DNA of 64,000 nt from contig JAPOWG010000116.1 in the NCBI GenBank assembly GCA_026707745.1, positions 62,001-126,000 on the forward strand. Reading direction: 5' to 3'. A program made the position numbers and the translations under genes. The notes under the pieces were generated by a model that did no database searches, was not told where the DNA came from, and was given only the letters and a program-made list of their open reading frames with translations. Shown here piece after piece: positions 42,962 through 50,181 of this stretch (the stretch's first letter is position 1; each line of letters opens with the position of its first letter). The stretch is from Chloroflexota bacterium (GTDB lineage: Bacteria; Chloroflexota; Anaerolineae; Aggregatilineales; Phototrophicaceae).

Positions 42962-43771
42962 ATGAATGCCAGCGAAGTCATCAATCAATTCCAGAATGAA
43001 GGATACGCGGTCGTTCCAGGGCTATTCGAGGCCGACGAGATCGAAGCGATCAAGACGCATTTCATGGCGTTGGACAAGGGGAGGCATGGTTTCGCAGCCG
43101 ACAAGGCGACCTTGCTCGGCGACCACGATCTGCTCAAGGCCTATCCGCGTCTGGTGCATCCGCATCGCTTCGATCAACTGGCGCTTGACTGGCTGCTGGA
43201 CGCGCGGCTGCGCTGCTGGACCACTGCCCTGCTCGGCCGCGAACCCTACGCCGCGCAGACCATGTTCTATTTTAAGCCGCCCGGCGCGCGCGGCCAGGCG
43301 CTGCACCAAGACCAGAAGTCCTTGCGCGTCCGGCCCGGCACTTGCCTGGCAGCCTGGATGGCCGTGGATGATTGTGATGAAGACAATGGCTGCATTCAGA
43401 TCGTGCCCGGCACCCAAGACCTGCCGCAACTCTGTATGATCGAGGCCGATCTGTCACAGAGCTTCAGCTCCAAAACCGTGCCGATCCCGCCGGGCAAGGC
43501 GCCCCTTCCGATCCTCATGCGCGCCGGCGACGTCCTCTTTTTCAACGGTCAAGTCATCCACGGCAGTTATCCCAATACCAGCCAGACGCGTTTTCGCCGT
43601 GCCTTTATCGCGCACTATGTCGTCGGCGAAGCGGAAAAAGTTGCCGAGTTCTATCACCCGCTTTTGAATTTTGACGGGGACGTCGTCGAGATGCAAATGA
43701 GCGAGCAAGGCGGTCCCTGCGGCATCTTTGCCGATGACGCCGCAGGGTCGATCGAAATGGTCTCGACTTGA
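42962..43771 (+). CDS. PhyH-type Fe(II)/2-oxoglutarate dioxygenase
   Basis: A 269-residue phytanoyl-CoA dioxygenase family protein. The iron ligands are readable: HQDQ (H-x-D, near residue 116) and the distal histidine in QVIHGSYPNTS (near 197), followed by the 2-oxoglutarate-binding arginine region RFRRAFIAHYV. DNGCIQIVPGTQ is typical of the family core. It follows the second femAB gene by 10 bp, so it is probably co-transcribed. The substrate is unknown; small molecules, lipids and amino acids are all used by this family. Confidence 0.85.
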   Translation: MNASEVINQFQNEGYAVVPGLFEADEIEAIKTHFMALDKGRHGFAADKATLLGDHDLLKAYPRLVHPHRFDQLALDWLLDARLRCWTTALLGREPYAAQTMFYFKPPGARGQALHQDQKSLRVRPGTCLAAWMAVDDCDEDNGCIQIVPGTQDLPQLCMIEADLSQSFSSKTVPIPPGKAPLPILMRAGDVLFFNGQVIHGSYPNTSQTRFRRAFIAHYVVGEAEKVAEFYHPLLNFDGDVVEMQMSEQGGPCGIFADDAAGSIEMVST

Positions 43772-43788
43772 CCGGCGCTTCTTTCGAC

Positions 43789-46044
43789 TTAAGCCATTAG
43801 GTCGATTGGCAACTCAAATGTCTTTTCGCCTATCCGCAAACTGCCATCGGCGCTATCCGTGATCGCTCGTACATCTAGGTTCCAGTTGGCCAGGCTTTCA
43901 GGGACACTCAACTCGAAGCTTGCTTCACCACGCGCGTTCGTGCGCAGCGTCGGATTCCAATAGGCCGTCTCGACAACAGTGTCAGGCAATTTGAGGACAT
44001 CAAAGTCAGGAAACACGCTACCGCTGGGACCACAGCAGGCCGGAAAGATTAGATCACCTGGTTGGCTTTCCGCGCTGATGACCAGGGAGGACGAGGTCGA
44101 AACGGACAGCCGCTGCCGCCCATAGAAGGCTTCCAGCAAGGAGGCGCTTATCCCAAACTGTGGCGACAATGTCGCCCGGTCCACTAGAGCGACGCTGACT
44201 TCCGCCTCGACAGGATCGCCCTTGTAGTCGGTCACGCGCAATTCAAATATAGTCTTTCCCGGTGACGAGACGGGTTGTCCCGCGCTTCTGATGTCGATAT
44301 TGAGAGTCTCCCGCTCCGGTTCAACGCGTAACTCGGCGAATCCCATTCGATAATCGGCGAAGGGATGGCGCCCCGCCGCCGATCTAGCCTTGACGATGAA
44401 GGCGCTTACGTATACATGCGGGACATGCTCCGGCCCGATCTCGATTTCGTAGGTCAGCGATTTACTGCGCATCGTGATCAATTCATGGCTGATGATGCCG
44501 GCGCGTTCGACCGTGATCAACGCTTGCGCTTCGCTCGCAAAGGGAGAGGTGATCTTGAACTTGGCGCGCTCGCCAACTTTGAATTGGGTCTTTTCTCCCA
44601 TCAGGCGGATAGGGTCAAGTTCTGCGAGGTCCTGGTCGTCAACTGATCGGCCCGGATCGTGGCTCGGGCCGGCAACGCGCGATTCAATTTCGATTTCGGG
44701 GGCATTGCTCTGTGACGAGTGCTTGGCTACCGTGAAAGCCGGGTATGCGCCGCCAATATAATGTGGATCGTCGTTTTCATCGTCGGCAGGACGCAAGATG
44801 TGAATATCGTAGGGACCCAAATTCGCCCTGACATCAATATCGAACACGCCATGAAAACTGCCAGATTCATTTAGTTCGAGTTCTTGCGCCTGATCTGCCG
44901 CGTTGCCGGGCCCGCTAATATTCAGGATAACCGTTTTGAAATCGGGCAAGCTGTAGCGCATGTCGTCTTTGACGCGCGCCACGCCGCGGATGTACACCCT
45001 CTGTCCGCGAAGATAAACTTGGCGGTCGCTATAGACATGCGTCTGAATATGCGGCGGGTGCCAGAAATACCGATGTCCCTGCGGGCGAATTTCCGTGTCC
45101 CAATCCGTGTAACCCAGGGCGAAGTGCTCCTCTGTTTTGAGAACGGCGAGCAGTTTTCCGCTTGCTGCGGAGACATCGAGCCTGAGGATTCCATTCTCGT
45201 CAGTTAGGCCGCTTGCCAACAAAGCCGCATCCGCGCCGTAGATGTCGATCCGCTCATGGGCGAGCGCTTTACCAGAATTCACATCAACAGCCCAGACCAG
45301 CGCCTGACCGCCGCTGTGCTTAACGGTGAGCGCGGCAGTCGCCACATTTAAGAAATACTTGGTCCGGAAGTATTTTTGTTTTTCACTGTAGCTGTGCTCG
45401 AAATCGGCTGTCGAGAATTGCAGGAAATATATGCCTGGCTGCAGCTTATCGCCGGAGGCGTCAGTCAGCTTGAGCGCGGTCTGCTTCAATATGCCTTCCC
45501 GGGCGCGCAAGCCATGTCCGTAATAGAACGCAAAAGGAATCGTATCTTTGGTCGCGCCTCCATCAATGTGAAAGCGCTTGATCAGTTGATCCGCCTTCGG
45601 CTGAATATTGTTGACAGGGTCCCACGACCATTCGGAATACAAGTTGGCGGGAATCAAGTTGCGGGCAAACAAGTTGGCGGTAAAGTCCTTTATCGCAACC
45701 TGATACAGAGAAAGCTCCTCGTGAGCGTCGGCGCCATGATAGACATGGACGGTGGTCGTCGGCGAGCAGGCATTGTAAAAGCCCATGAAGCCGGGCACAT
45801 TCAATCCCGTTATAGAGAAGATCTCCTCCGAGGCGGTCTCCTGCTCGGCATGATCGCTATCTGAAGCGTTCTCCAACCCCGTTGCATCATAAATCTTGGC
45901 GAGCGCTGGACCCACAGAATAATCACATCCGGTATCATGCAAGCGATCGAACTCTGACGGAAAGATCTGGGCAAATAGCTGTGGAATCGCCAGCAACATC
46001 AAAACTGAGATCAAAAAGAAGACTGCGAGCGAACGACGCTTCAT
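43789..46044 (-). CDS. Alpha-2-macroglobulin-like protein lacking the thioester domain
   Basis: A 751-residue exported protein: a signal peptide (KRRSLAVFFLISVLMLLAIP) with a likely cut after LFA near residue 25, then a series of beta-sandwich MG domains. YFWHPPHIQTHVYSDRQVYLRGQRVYIRGVAR (read in parts) is the MG2-type sequence near 320-350. The protein ends with LRTNARGEASFELSVPESL and NWNLDVRAITD, the A2M middle domain that normally precedes the thioester domain. It then stops, so the CxEQ thioester module and C-terminal part are absent. AGGAG lies about 9 bases upstream. It is convergent with the PhyH gene. Confidence 0.78.
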   Translation of the reverse strand: MKRRSLAVFFLISVLMLLAIPQLFAQIFPSEFDRLHDTGCDYSVGPALAKIYDATGLENASDSDHAEQETASEEIFSITGLNVPGFMGFYNACSPTTTVHVYHGADAHEELSLYQVAIKDFTANLFARNLIPANLYSEWSWDPVNNIQPKADQLIKRFHIDGGATKDTIPFAFYYGHGLRAREGILKQTALKLTDASGDKLQPGIYFLQFSTADFEHSYSEKQKYFRTKYFLNVATAALTVKHSGGQALVWAVDVNSGKALAHERIDIYGADAALLASGLTDENGILRLDVSAASGKLLAVLKTEEHFALGYTDWDTEIRPQGHRYFWHPPHIQTHVYSDRQVYLRGQRVYIRGVARVKDDMRYSLPDFKTVILNISGPGNAADQAQELELNESGSFHGVFDIDVRANLGPYDIHILRPADDENDDPHYIGGAYPAFTVAKHSSQSNAPEIEIESRVAGPSHDPGRSVDDQDLAELDPIRLMGEKTQFKVGERAKFKITSPFASEAQALITVERAGIISHELITMRSKSLTYEIEIGPEHVPHVYVSAFIVKARSAAGRHPFADYRMGFAELRVEPERETLNIDIRSAGQPVSSPGKTIFELRVTDYKGDPVEAEVSVALVDRATLSPQFGISASLLEAFYGRQRLSVSTSSSLVISAESQPGDLIFPACCGPSGSVFPDFDVLKLPDTVVETAYWNPTLRTNARGEASFELSVPESLANWNLDVRAITDSADGSLRIGEKTFELPIDLMA

Positions 46045-46142
46045 GAGGAGTCTCTCCTGTGCGTGAATTTGAGATTTGCTCACATTATCAAGGAGAGACG
46101 CGCGCTTGATTTATACGCTTCTTTGACTACTGACCTGCGCAA

Positions 46143-46186
46143 AAGCCTATGCCAAGCCTACGCGACGCCTACGCGAGGACTACGCC
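46143..46186. repeat. Degenerate 11-bp tandem repeat, four units
   Basis: Four consecutive 11-mers: AAGCCTATGCC (46143), AAGCCTACGCG (46154), ACGCCTACGCG (46165), AGGACTACGCC (46176). It lies immediately downstream of the phosphotransferase stop codon, in non-coding DNA. Confidence 0.6.
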
Positions 46187-46189
46187 GAA

Positions 46190-47194
46190 TCAGGGCTTGC
46201 CGCTATCCCGATATGCTTTTTCAGCCAACTCAACCACATCTCCAGGCGAAAACAACCGCTTGAATTCATCGATGGAAAACTGCAATTCGCGCTCGCTCAA
46301 CTCATTTGACAGGGAGACGCGCTCGCCGTAGTCGCAGAATTCTTGCAGCACCCAGTCGTAACGGTAGTAAGCGAGTCCAAACTTGTCCACTTGGCAATCA
46401 CCGTAGCCCTCCAAAAACGCGGACACGGCATCTTGTGGATGACCGTCGACAAGGAAAAACATCAGGTCCCTTTCCTTGGGCGCCAGTATGACCTCGTCCC
46501 AGTCGACGATGTGAATGGCGCCGGCGGCGTCGACCATGATGTTGGCCGGATGGATATCGCCGTGGCAAATGACATGTTCATAGCCTCGCGCTTCCAAGCG
46601 CGATCCCAGGGACAAATAGCGCTCGCGCGCTTCTGCGATCTGCGCGGCTTTTTGCCGCCAGAGTTTCGCCAATTCATCTGCGAATGCGTGGGGCTGGTGA
46701 ATTCGCCCTAGCGCGCGCTCGACTTTCTCCAGTCTGCTTGGCCAGCGCTTGCCATACTCTTCTTGAGGCAATTGCGCTTTGAGTGCCTCACTAAGGCATG
46801 TACGATGAATGGCGCGCATAATCGCGCCCCATTCATGCCATTGCCGCGGGCGGAGCGTCTTGCCCAACTTGGATTCGCCCTTGATCCAGGGATAGAGGAT
46901 CAAGCTGTATTCGTCTAATTCAGCGAAAAGCGCCCCCGTAATTGTGGCCAGCGGCGCAACCACACTGTCGATGCCGCTCAACCGCAAATGATGCGGAACG
47001 GTTAGCGAGGCGCGATTGGGGGAGCCCACCCGCAACTTCAAGAAAAAGGCGCGCTGCTCTCCGCGAACTCGGAAGGCCGCTGCGGCCGCGTCATTGCCTA
47101 TGGGCAAGAATTCTATAGCCCTTACCGAAATGCCGTAGGCACTCTCAAGACCCGCAACAATCCGCTTGTCGGGGACCTTTGGTCTGTCGCGCAT
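46190..47194 (-). CDS. APH/choline-kinase fold phosphotransferase
   Basis: A 334-residue kinase-fold protein. The catalytic loop HGDIHPANIMVD (Brenner motif, with Asp and Asn) and the metal-binding VDWDEV near residues 245-270 are intact, as is an N-lobe lysine in FFLKLRVG. The family includes aminoglycoside, spectinomycin and choline kinases as well as many metabolic enzymes. No feature here proves antibiotic resistance. ATG at 47194 is chosen with GGAG 7 bases upstream; the frame is open further upstream without similarity. The divergent neighbour is the HTH gene at 47385. Confidence 0.82.
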   Translation of the reverse strand: MRDRPKVPDKRIVAGLESAYGISVRAIEFLPIGNDAAAAAFRVRGEQRAFFLKLRVGSPNRASLTVPHHLRLSGIDSVVAPLATITGALFAELDEYSLILYPWIKGESKLGKTLRPRQWHEWGAIMRAIHRTCLSEALKAQLPQEEYGKRWPSRLEKVERALGRIHQPHAFADELAKLWRQKAAQIAEARERYLSLGSRLEARGYEHVICHGDIHPANIMVDAAGAIHIVDWDEVILAPKERDLMFFLVDGHPQDAVSAFLEGYGDCQVDKFGLAYYRYDWVLQEFCDYGERVSLSNELSERELQFSIDEFKRLFSPGDVVELAEKAYRDSGKP

Positions 47195-47295
47195 GGTCAG
47201 TCTCCATCGCTGGCGTAGATTCCATATTATACGGCCCCCGACGGATTCAGAATCTCCAAAATCCGCTCTGCGCGGTATTGGAAAAATGTGAACCA

Positions 47296-47323
47296 TTGTG
47301 GAACATAATAAACTCTATATAAT
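47296..47323 (+). promoter_or_regulatory. Promoter of the excisionase-type gene
   Basis: TTGTGG (47296-47301) and a perfect TATAAT (47318-47323) are 16 bp apart in a very AT-rich stretch, 60 bp upstream of the start codon at 47385. Confidence 0.65.
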
Positions 47324-47384
47324 ATAAAGTGTCTTTTGAAAGCCATTTGCCAGCGCTCTTGGCTGGCCAAGAAAGGAAGGGACG

Positions 47385-47600
47385 ATGGCGGAAATCCAGA
47401 AACTCGATATCAAGCCCGATGCGGTCTATAACCGGCAAGAAGCGGCCGAACTGCTCGGCGTCAGCCTGAGCACGCTCAAGCGATTAATCAAGAACGGACA
47501 TTTGCAGGTTAGCAAACCGGCCGGGATGCGCCGCGTGTTTATCACCGGCAAAAGCATTCGAGCCATGTTGGACTCGACCGTGATCGAGAAACAAGCTTAG
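47385..47600 (+). CDS. Excisionase/MerR-type helix-turn-helix DNA-binding protein
   Basis: A 71-residue single-domain protein. YNRQEAAELLGVSLSTLKRLI is the helix-turn-helix (read as two adjacent helices), followed by the wing HLQVSKPAGMRRVFITGKSI. This is the HTH_17 excisionase class. Such proteins act in phage/plasmid excision or as simple regulators. No integrase, recombinase or att site is seen nearby, so a regulatory role is as likely. GGAAGGG stands 5 bases before the ATG and the promoter is strong. Confidence 0.85.
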   Translation: MAEIQKLDIKPDAVYNRQEAAELLGVSLSTLKRLIKNGHLQVSKPAGMRRVFITGKSIRAMLDSTVIEKQA

Positions 47601-47625
47601 TCCAAAACTGTAATAATCGCCGTAA

Positions 47626-47654
47626 TTGACTTGTTAGAGCCACAATGACATACT
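47626..47654 (+). promoter_or_regulatory. Promoter of a candidate long leader or small RNA
   Basis: TTGACT (47626-47631) and CATACT (47649-47654) are 17 bp apart. Transcription would start near 47661 and reach the terminator at 48132-48174. Confidence 0.5.
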
Positions 47655-47670
47655 TTTTTGATAAACTGCG

Positions 47671-47742
47671 ATCTGCGGTAGCCGAGCAAGTTAATTGTTT
47701 TGTGTGAGTGCGGTAGCCCAAATTCGTTGCCGCCGAGCGGCT
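47671..47742. repeat. Dispersed intergenic repeat, copy D
   Basis: This copy has TGTTTTGTGTGAGTGCGGTAG near 47695-47715 (read in parts) and ends TTCGTTGCCGCCGAGCGGCT. GCCGC-CGA-GCGGC at its end is a perfect small hairpin. Layout matches copies A-C. Confidence 0.6.
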
Positions 47743-48131
47743 GTTGAAGGTTTGAATGAACCGACGACCGATGCAATTTCCAATTGCCTAGACTCGCGGA
47801 AAGGGGGATGAGCGCATTTGAATTGGCGCTCCAAAAGGACAAATGACCAGTTTCAGCCAACATAGGCAAAGCCAGGTTCAGCCAGCGCGCCCGCGTTCCG
47901 GTACCCTTTCGCGTGTAACGGCAATGCGCCCGCCCGCCTCTTCAAAGGGTCGACCGGCGGCAATTGGGGAGACGTCAACCGTCACCGCCGAGGATGTGAC
48001 TCGTAGAAGGAGCGGTCGCAGCGCAGGCAATATGAATCCGGCTGGCAGTACGAATCAATCGAAGTGTCGATCTCACGACGACAGTTTCCACCGCTGAGGT
48101 AGGAATCTGTCACCTGCGAGAAAAGCCATGC

Positions 48132-48174
48132 AAAGGGCGTGAGACGGCAAAAGTCACACGCCCTTTATTTTTTT
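48132..48174 (+). terminator. Intrinsic terminator ahead of the 97-residue gene
   Basis: AAAGGGCGTG (48132-48141) pairs with CACGCCCTTT (48157-48166). Inside, GAC/GTC pair after an A-A mismatch. A run of seven T residues follows (48168-48174). It is a textbook plus-strand terminator or attenuator. Confidence 0.88.
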
Positions 48175-48208
48175 GAATATGGATCGAAACTGAGCAGACG
48201 AAAACATC

Positions 48209-48502
48209 ATGACAAGCATGAGCGACAACAAACCGGAACAGGTACAAGATCTTGAAAGCGCCAGGCCTCTGCACCTGGCTTACGAACTACTCGACGAGCT
48301 GCATTCAGCTATCTGCGAAGATCGCTGGCGGCGCCACATGGATTTCGAGAGCGCCGCGCAACTCATCAGTTGGCTGAAAGAAGTGAGCTACATCGCCCAA
48401 GAGAGCATCAACGAGCTTGAAGAGAATCGAGCGCGAAGGAAGCCCGAACTGCGAATCCTGGAAAAGCCCGTCCTGGCAGTTCCCGAGGAAAGAGCCGAGT
48501 AA
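48209..48502 (+). CDS. Small acidic alpha-helical protein of unknown function
   Basis: A 97-residue protein, also startable at ATG 48218. It is strongly helical and acidic (HLAYELLDELHSAICED, SAAQLISWLKEVSYIAQESI, NELEENRARRK). No membrane segment or known motif is visible. It has no good ribosome site. It begins 35 bp after the terminator at 48132-48174, so its expression may depend on terminator read-through. The HNH nuclease gene follows 187 bp later with its own promoter candidate. Confidence 0.55.
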   Translation: MTSMSDNKPEQVQDLESARPLHLAYELLDELHSAICEDRWRRHMDFESAAQLISWLKEVSYIAQESINELEENRARRKPELRILEKPVLAVPEERAE

Positions 48503-48689
48503 AGCGAATCGGTCGACAACACGGAGATGAATCAAGGGCGCCGCCCCCTCGTGACTGCAAGCGGTAAGCCGGCAGGCCGGCATTCATCTGTCACGAAATA
48601 CATATTCGTCAAAGCGCGGATTTCATGTATATAATAGGTTGCAAACAATACTTGAGATCTGACAGGCAAGTTGAGAGGCTCAAGGTCTA

Positions 48690-49238
48690 GTGGCCAGGTC
48701 CATCGTTTTGCAGAATCGAGTCCTGCTGCTCAACGGTAGCACGTGGGAACCCCTGTCCGTGATAACGGTGCAGCGCGCGATCAACCTCTTGCTTGCGGGT
48801 AAAGCGATCGCCGTCGAACAGACCGGGCAATACTTGAACACGGTCCGCACCAAGTTCGAGGTTCCTTCAGTGATCGCGCTCCGGTCCTACGTCAACGTCC
48901 CGCGCCGCAAATCTCACTGGAGCCGCAAGGGTGTGCTCGTGCGCGACAACTACACCTGCATCTATTGCGGAGTCAAGATGGGTACGCTGGTAAAAGGCCG
49001 CGTGCTCAGCAAGCGAGATTTCACCATTGATCACATCATTCCGCGATCCAAGGGCGGCAAGGATACCTGGTCCAATACCGCCTGCGCCTGCTCCAAATGC
49101 AACCATCGCAAGAGCAACCGACTGCATAATGTCGCCGGTATGCGTCTGCTTTGGGAACCGAAAACCCCGCGTACCAGCTATCTCGTGATCGCGCTTGGTT
49201 CGGGCCCCGAAGTCTGGAAGCGCTACGTCGAGATTTAA
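48690..49238 (+). CDS. HNH endonuclease family protein
   Basis: A 182-residue HNH protein starting at GTG. The N-terminal half (VLLLNGSTWEPLSVITVQRA, IALRSYV) is the conserved leader domain common to a widespread stand-alone bacterial HNH family. The nuclease core follows: CIYCG, a spacer, then FTIDHIIPRSKGGKDTWSN and CSKCNHRKSNR, giving the His-Asn-His and two CxxC zinc pairs. A TATAAT at 48630-48635 may be its -10. The target is unknown. A decayed copy of its last 20 codons lies at 50053-50112, beyond lysE. Confidence 0.88.
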   Translation: MARSIVLQNRVLLLNGSTWEPLSVITVQRAINLLLAGKAIAVEQTGQYLNTVRTKFEVPSVIALRSYVNVPRRKSHWSRKGVLVRDNYTCIYCGVKMGTLVKGRVLSKRDFTIDHIIPRSKGGKDTWSNTACACSKCNHRKSNRLHNVAGMRLLWEPKTPRTSYLVIALGSGPEVWKRYVEI

Positions 49239-49297
49239 CGACATCCCGCGACTTGTCGGCGAAATTCCCCGCAGTCGCCCCTCGTGACTGGCTCCGA

Positions 49298-49954
49298 TTA
49301 AGTCAGCGCCAGTTGCAGGGTCTGCGCAAACAGTTGACAGCCAATATAAGCGAGGAAGAGCGCGCAGGCGAGGTTTGTCCGGCGAAAAATGCGCTGGGTT
49401 AGCAGTCGTCGACCGTATTCGACGGCCGTAGCGAAAAAGAAGCACCAACAGGCCTGCGCGATCATGAATCCCGAGAAGAATACCAAGAGATGAATCGGCT
49501 GCGGGTTGAGGAATCCCAAGCCGACAATAGTGCCGCTCATGCCCAGCCAGGCTGTGATGTTCTGTGGATTGGAAAGAGAAAGCACAGCGCCCGCGACAAA
49601 ATGATTGCCCCGCGCGTTCCCGCCCGCGGCGATTTCCACGTCGTGGCGCGAGGCTCGCCAGGCATCCCAGGCGAAGCGCAAAATCAGTCCAGAGCCAAAC
49701 AGCCCGAGCAGCAGGGTCACAAAACGATTCTGAAACAATACCGACGCGCCCAATAGCGCCAGCGCCGCCCAGACAGCGTCGCCTACCAGCGATCCCAACT
49801 CGACATGCAGGGCGGCGCTCCAACCGCCGGCGATGCCGCGCCGCAAGGCTTCAAATCCGATGACGCCGGGCTGGACGGCAAAAGCTAGCGAAAGCGCAAA
49901 TGCGGTAACGAACAGGACTTCCATCGCGCGAACAGAATTTGAACCGATAAACAT
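49298..49954 (-). CDS. LysE/RhtB-family exporter
   Basis: A membrane protein of about 218 residues with around six hydrophobic helices. It has FAVQPGVIGFEALRRGI after the first helix, corresponding to the family P-G-P region, GSLVGDAVWAALALLG, and LSLSNPQNITAWLGM, the conserved N-P loop. Members export amino acids or their analogues. The start is uncertain: ATG 49954 or 49924, neither with a ribosome site. It is bordered on both sides by related HNH 3'-end sequence (49179-49238 and 50053-50112). Confidence 0.82.
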   Translation of the reverse strand: MFIGSNSVRAMEVLFVTAFALSLAFAVQPGVIGFEALRRGIAGGWSAALHVELGSLVGDAVWAALALLGASVLFQNRFVTLLLGLFGSGLILRFAWDAWRASRHDVEIAAGGNARGNHFVAGAVLSLSNPQNITAWLGMSGTIVGLGFLNPQPIHLLVFFSGFMIAQACWCFFFATAVEYGRRLLTQRIFRRTNLACALFLAYIGCQLFAQTLQLALT

Positions 49955-50052
49955 GGCAATTCTAGCGTCGCCGCGCGCGTCAAAAAGGGGAAGATGCGCC
50001 AAGAATGCCCGACCTCCCTTGTACGATTGCGACAATGCGCCTACACCTGACT

Positions 50053-50112
50053 ATATCGGTGCTCGCCCTTGGCTCGGATTTGGAAGTGTGGAAGCACTAC
50101 GTCGAGATTTAG
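50053..50112 (+). pseudogene. Remnant of an HNH endonuclease gene 3' end
   Basis: In one frame this reads VLALGSDLEVWKHYVEI and stops, matching 13 of 19 residues of the end of the intact HNH protein (VIALGSGPEVWKRYVEI). By hand count 43 of 60 bases agree with 49179-49238. No HNH motifs precede it, so it is an isolated fragment in the gap between lysE and the J-domain gene. Confidence 0.75.
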
Positions 50113-50181
50113 CGTAATACTCACATTTGGCACAAAGCATATACGCTTTGGAGTAGCCACGATAACTGGCATAATAAACAC

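Larger units (their letters stand above)
47661..48174 (+). ncRNA. Candidate structured leader or independent non-coding RNA
   Basis: A stretch of about 510 nt is framed by a promoter and an intrinsic terminator and contains several perfect short hairpins, but no convincing gene. The terminator is only 35 nt ahead of the next start codon (48209), the layout of an attenuator or riboswitch. No known riboswitch, tmRNA, RNase P or SRP signature was recognised. It remains a candidate by position alone. Confidence 0.35.
47601..48208. other. 608-bp non-coding region with promoter, repeat, hairpins and terminator
   Basis: It contains a promoter (47626-47654), repeat copy D (47671-47742), and the hairpins GCAATT-TCC-AATTGC (about 47773-47787) and GAGCGC/GCGCTC (about 47810-47831). 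An intrinsic terminator follows (48132-48174). An open frame of 84 codons (47843-48097) is rich in Ser, Arg, Pro and Thr without pattern and is not convincing as a gene. See the candidate leader RNA. Confidence 0.6.

Noticed and set aside
46190..47194. Phosphotransferase as an antibiotic-resistance gene
   Set aside because: Only the general kinase-fold motifs are visible. The family is broad and nothing specific to aminoglycoside or spectinomycin binding can be read.
47385..47600. Excisionase-type gene as evidence of a prophage or integrated plasmid
   Set aside because: No integrase, structural phage genes, att repeats or replication genes occur nearby. Small HTH_17 proteins are often ordinary regulators.
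47843..48097. 84-codon open frame downstream of the excisionase-type gene
   Set aside because: Its composition is dominated by Ser, Arg, Pro and Thr with no hydrophobic core, the ribosome site is too close, and it lies in a region with hairpins. Non-coding is more likely.
48545..49290. 13-base direct repeat CCCCTCGTGACTG flanking the HNH gene as insertion-site duplication
   Set aside because: Matches of this length are expected by chance in a 64-kb window and the flanks do not extend the similarity. It is mentioned only as supporting context.
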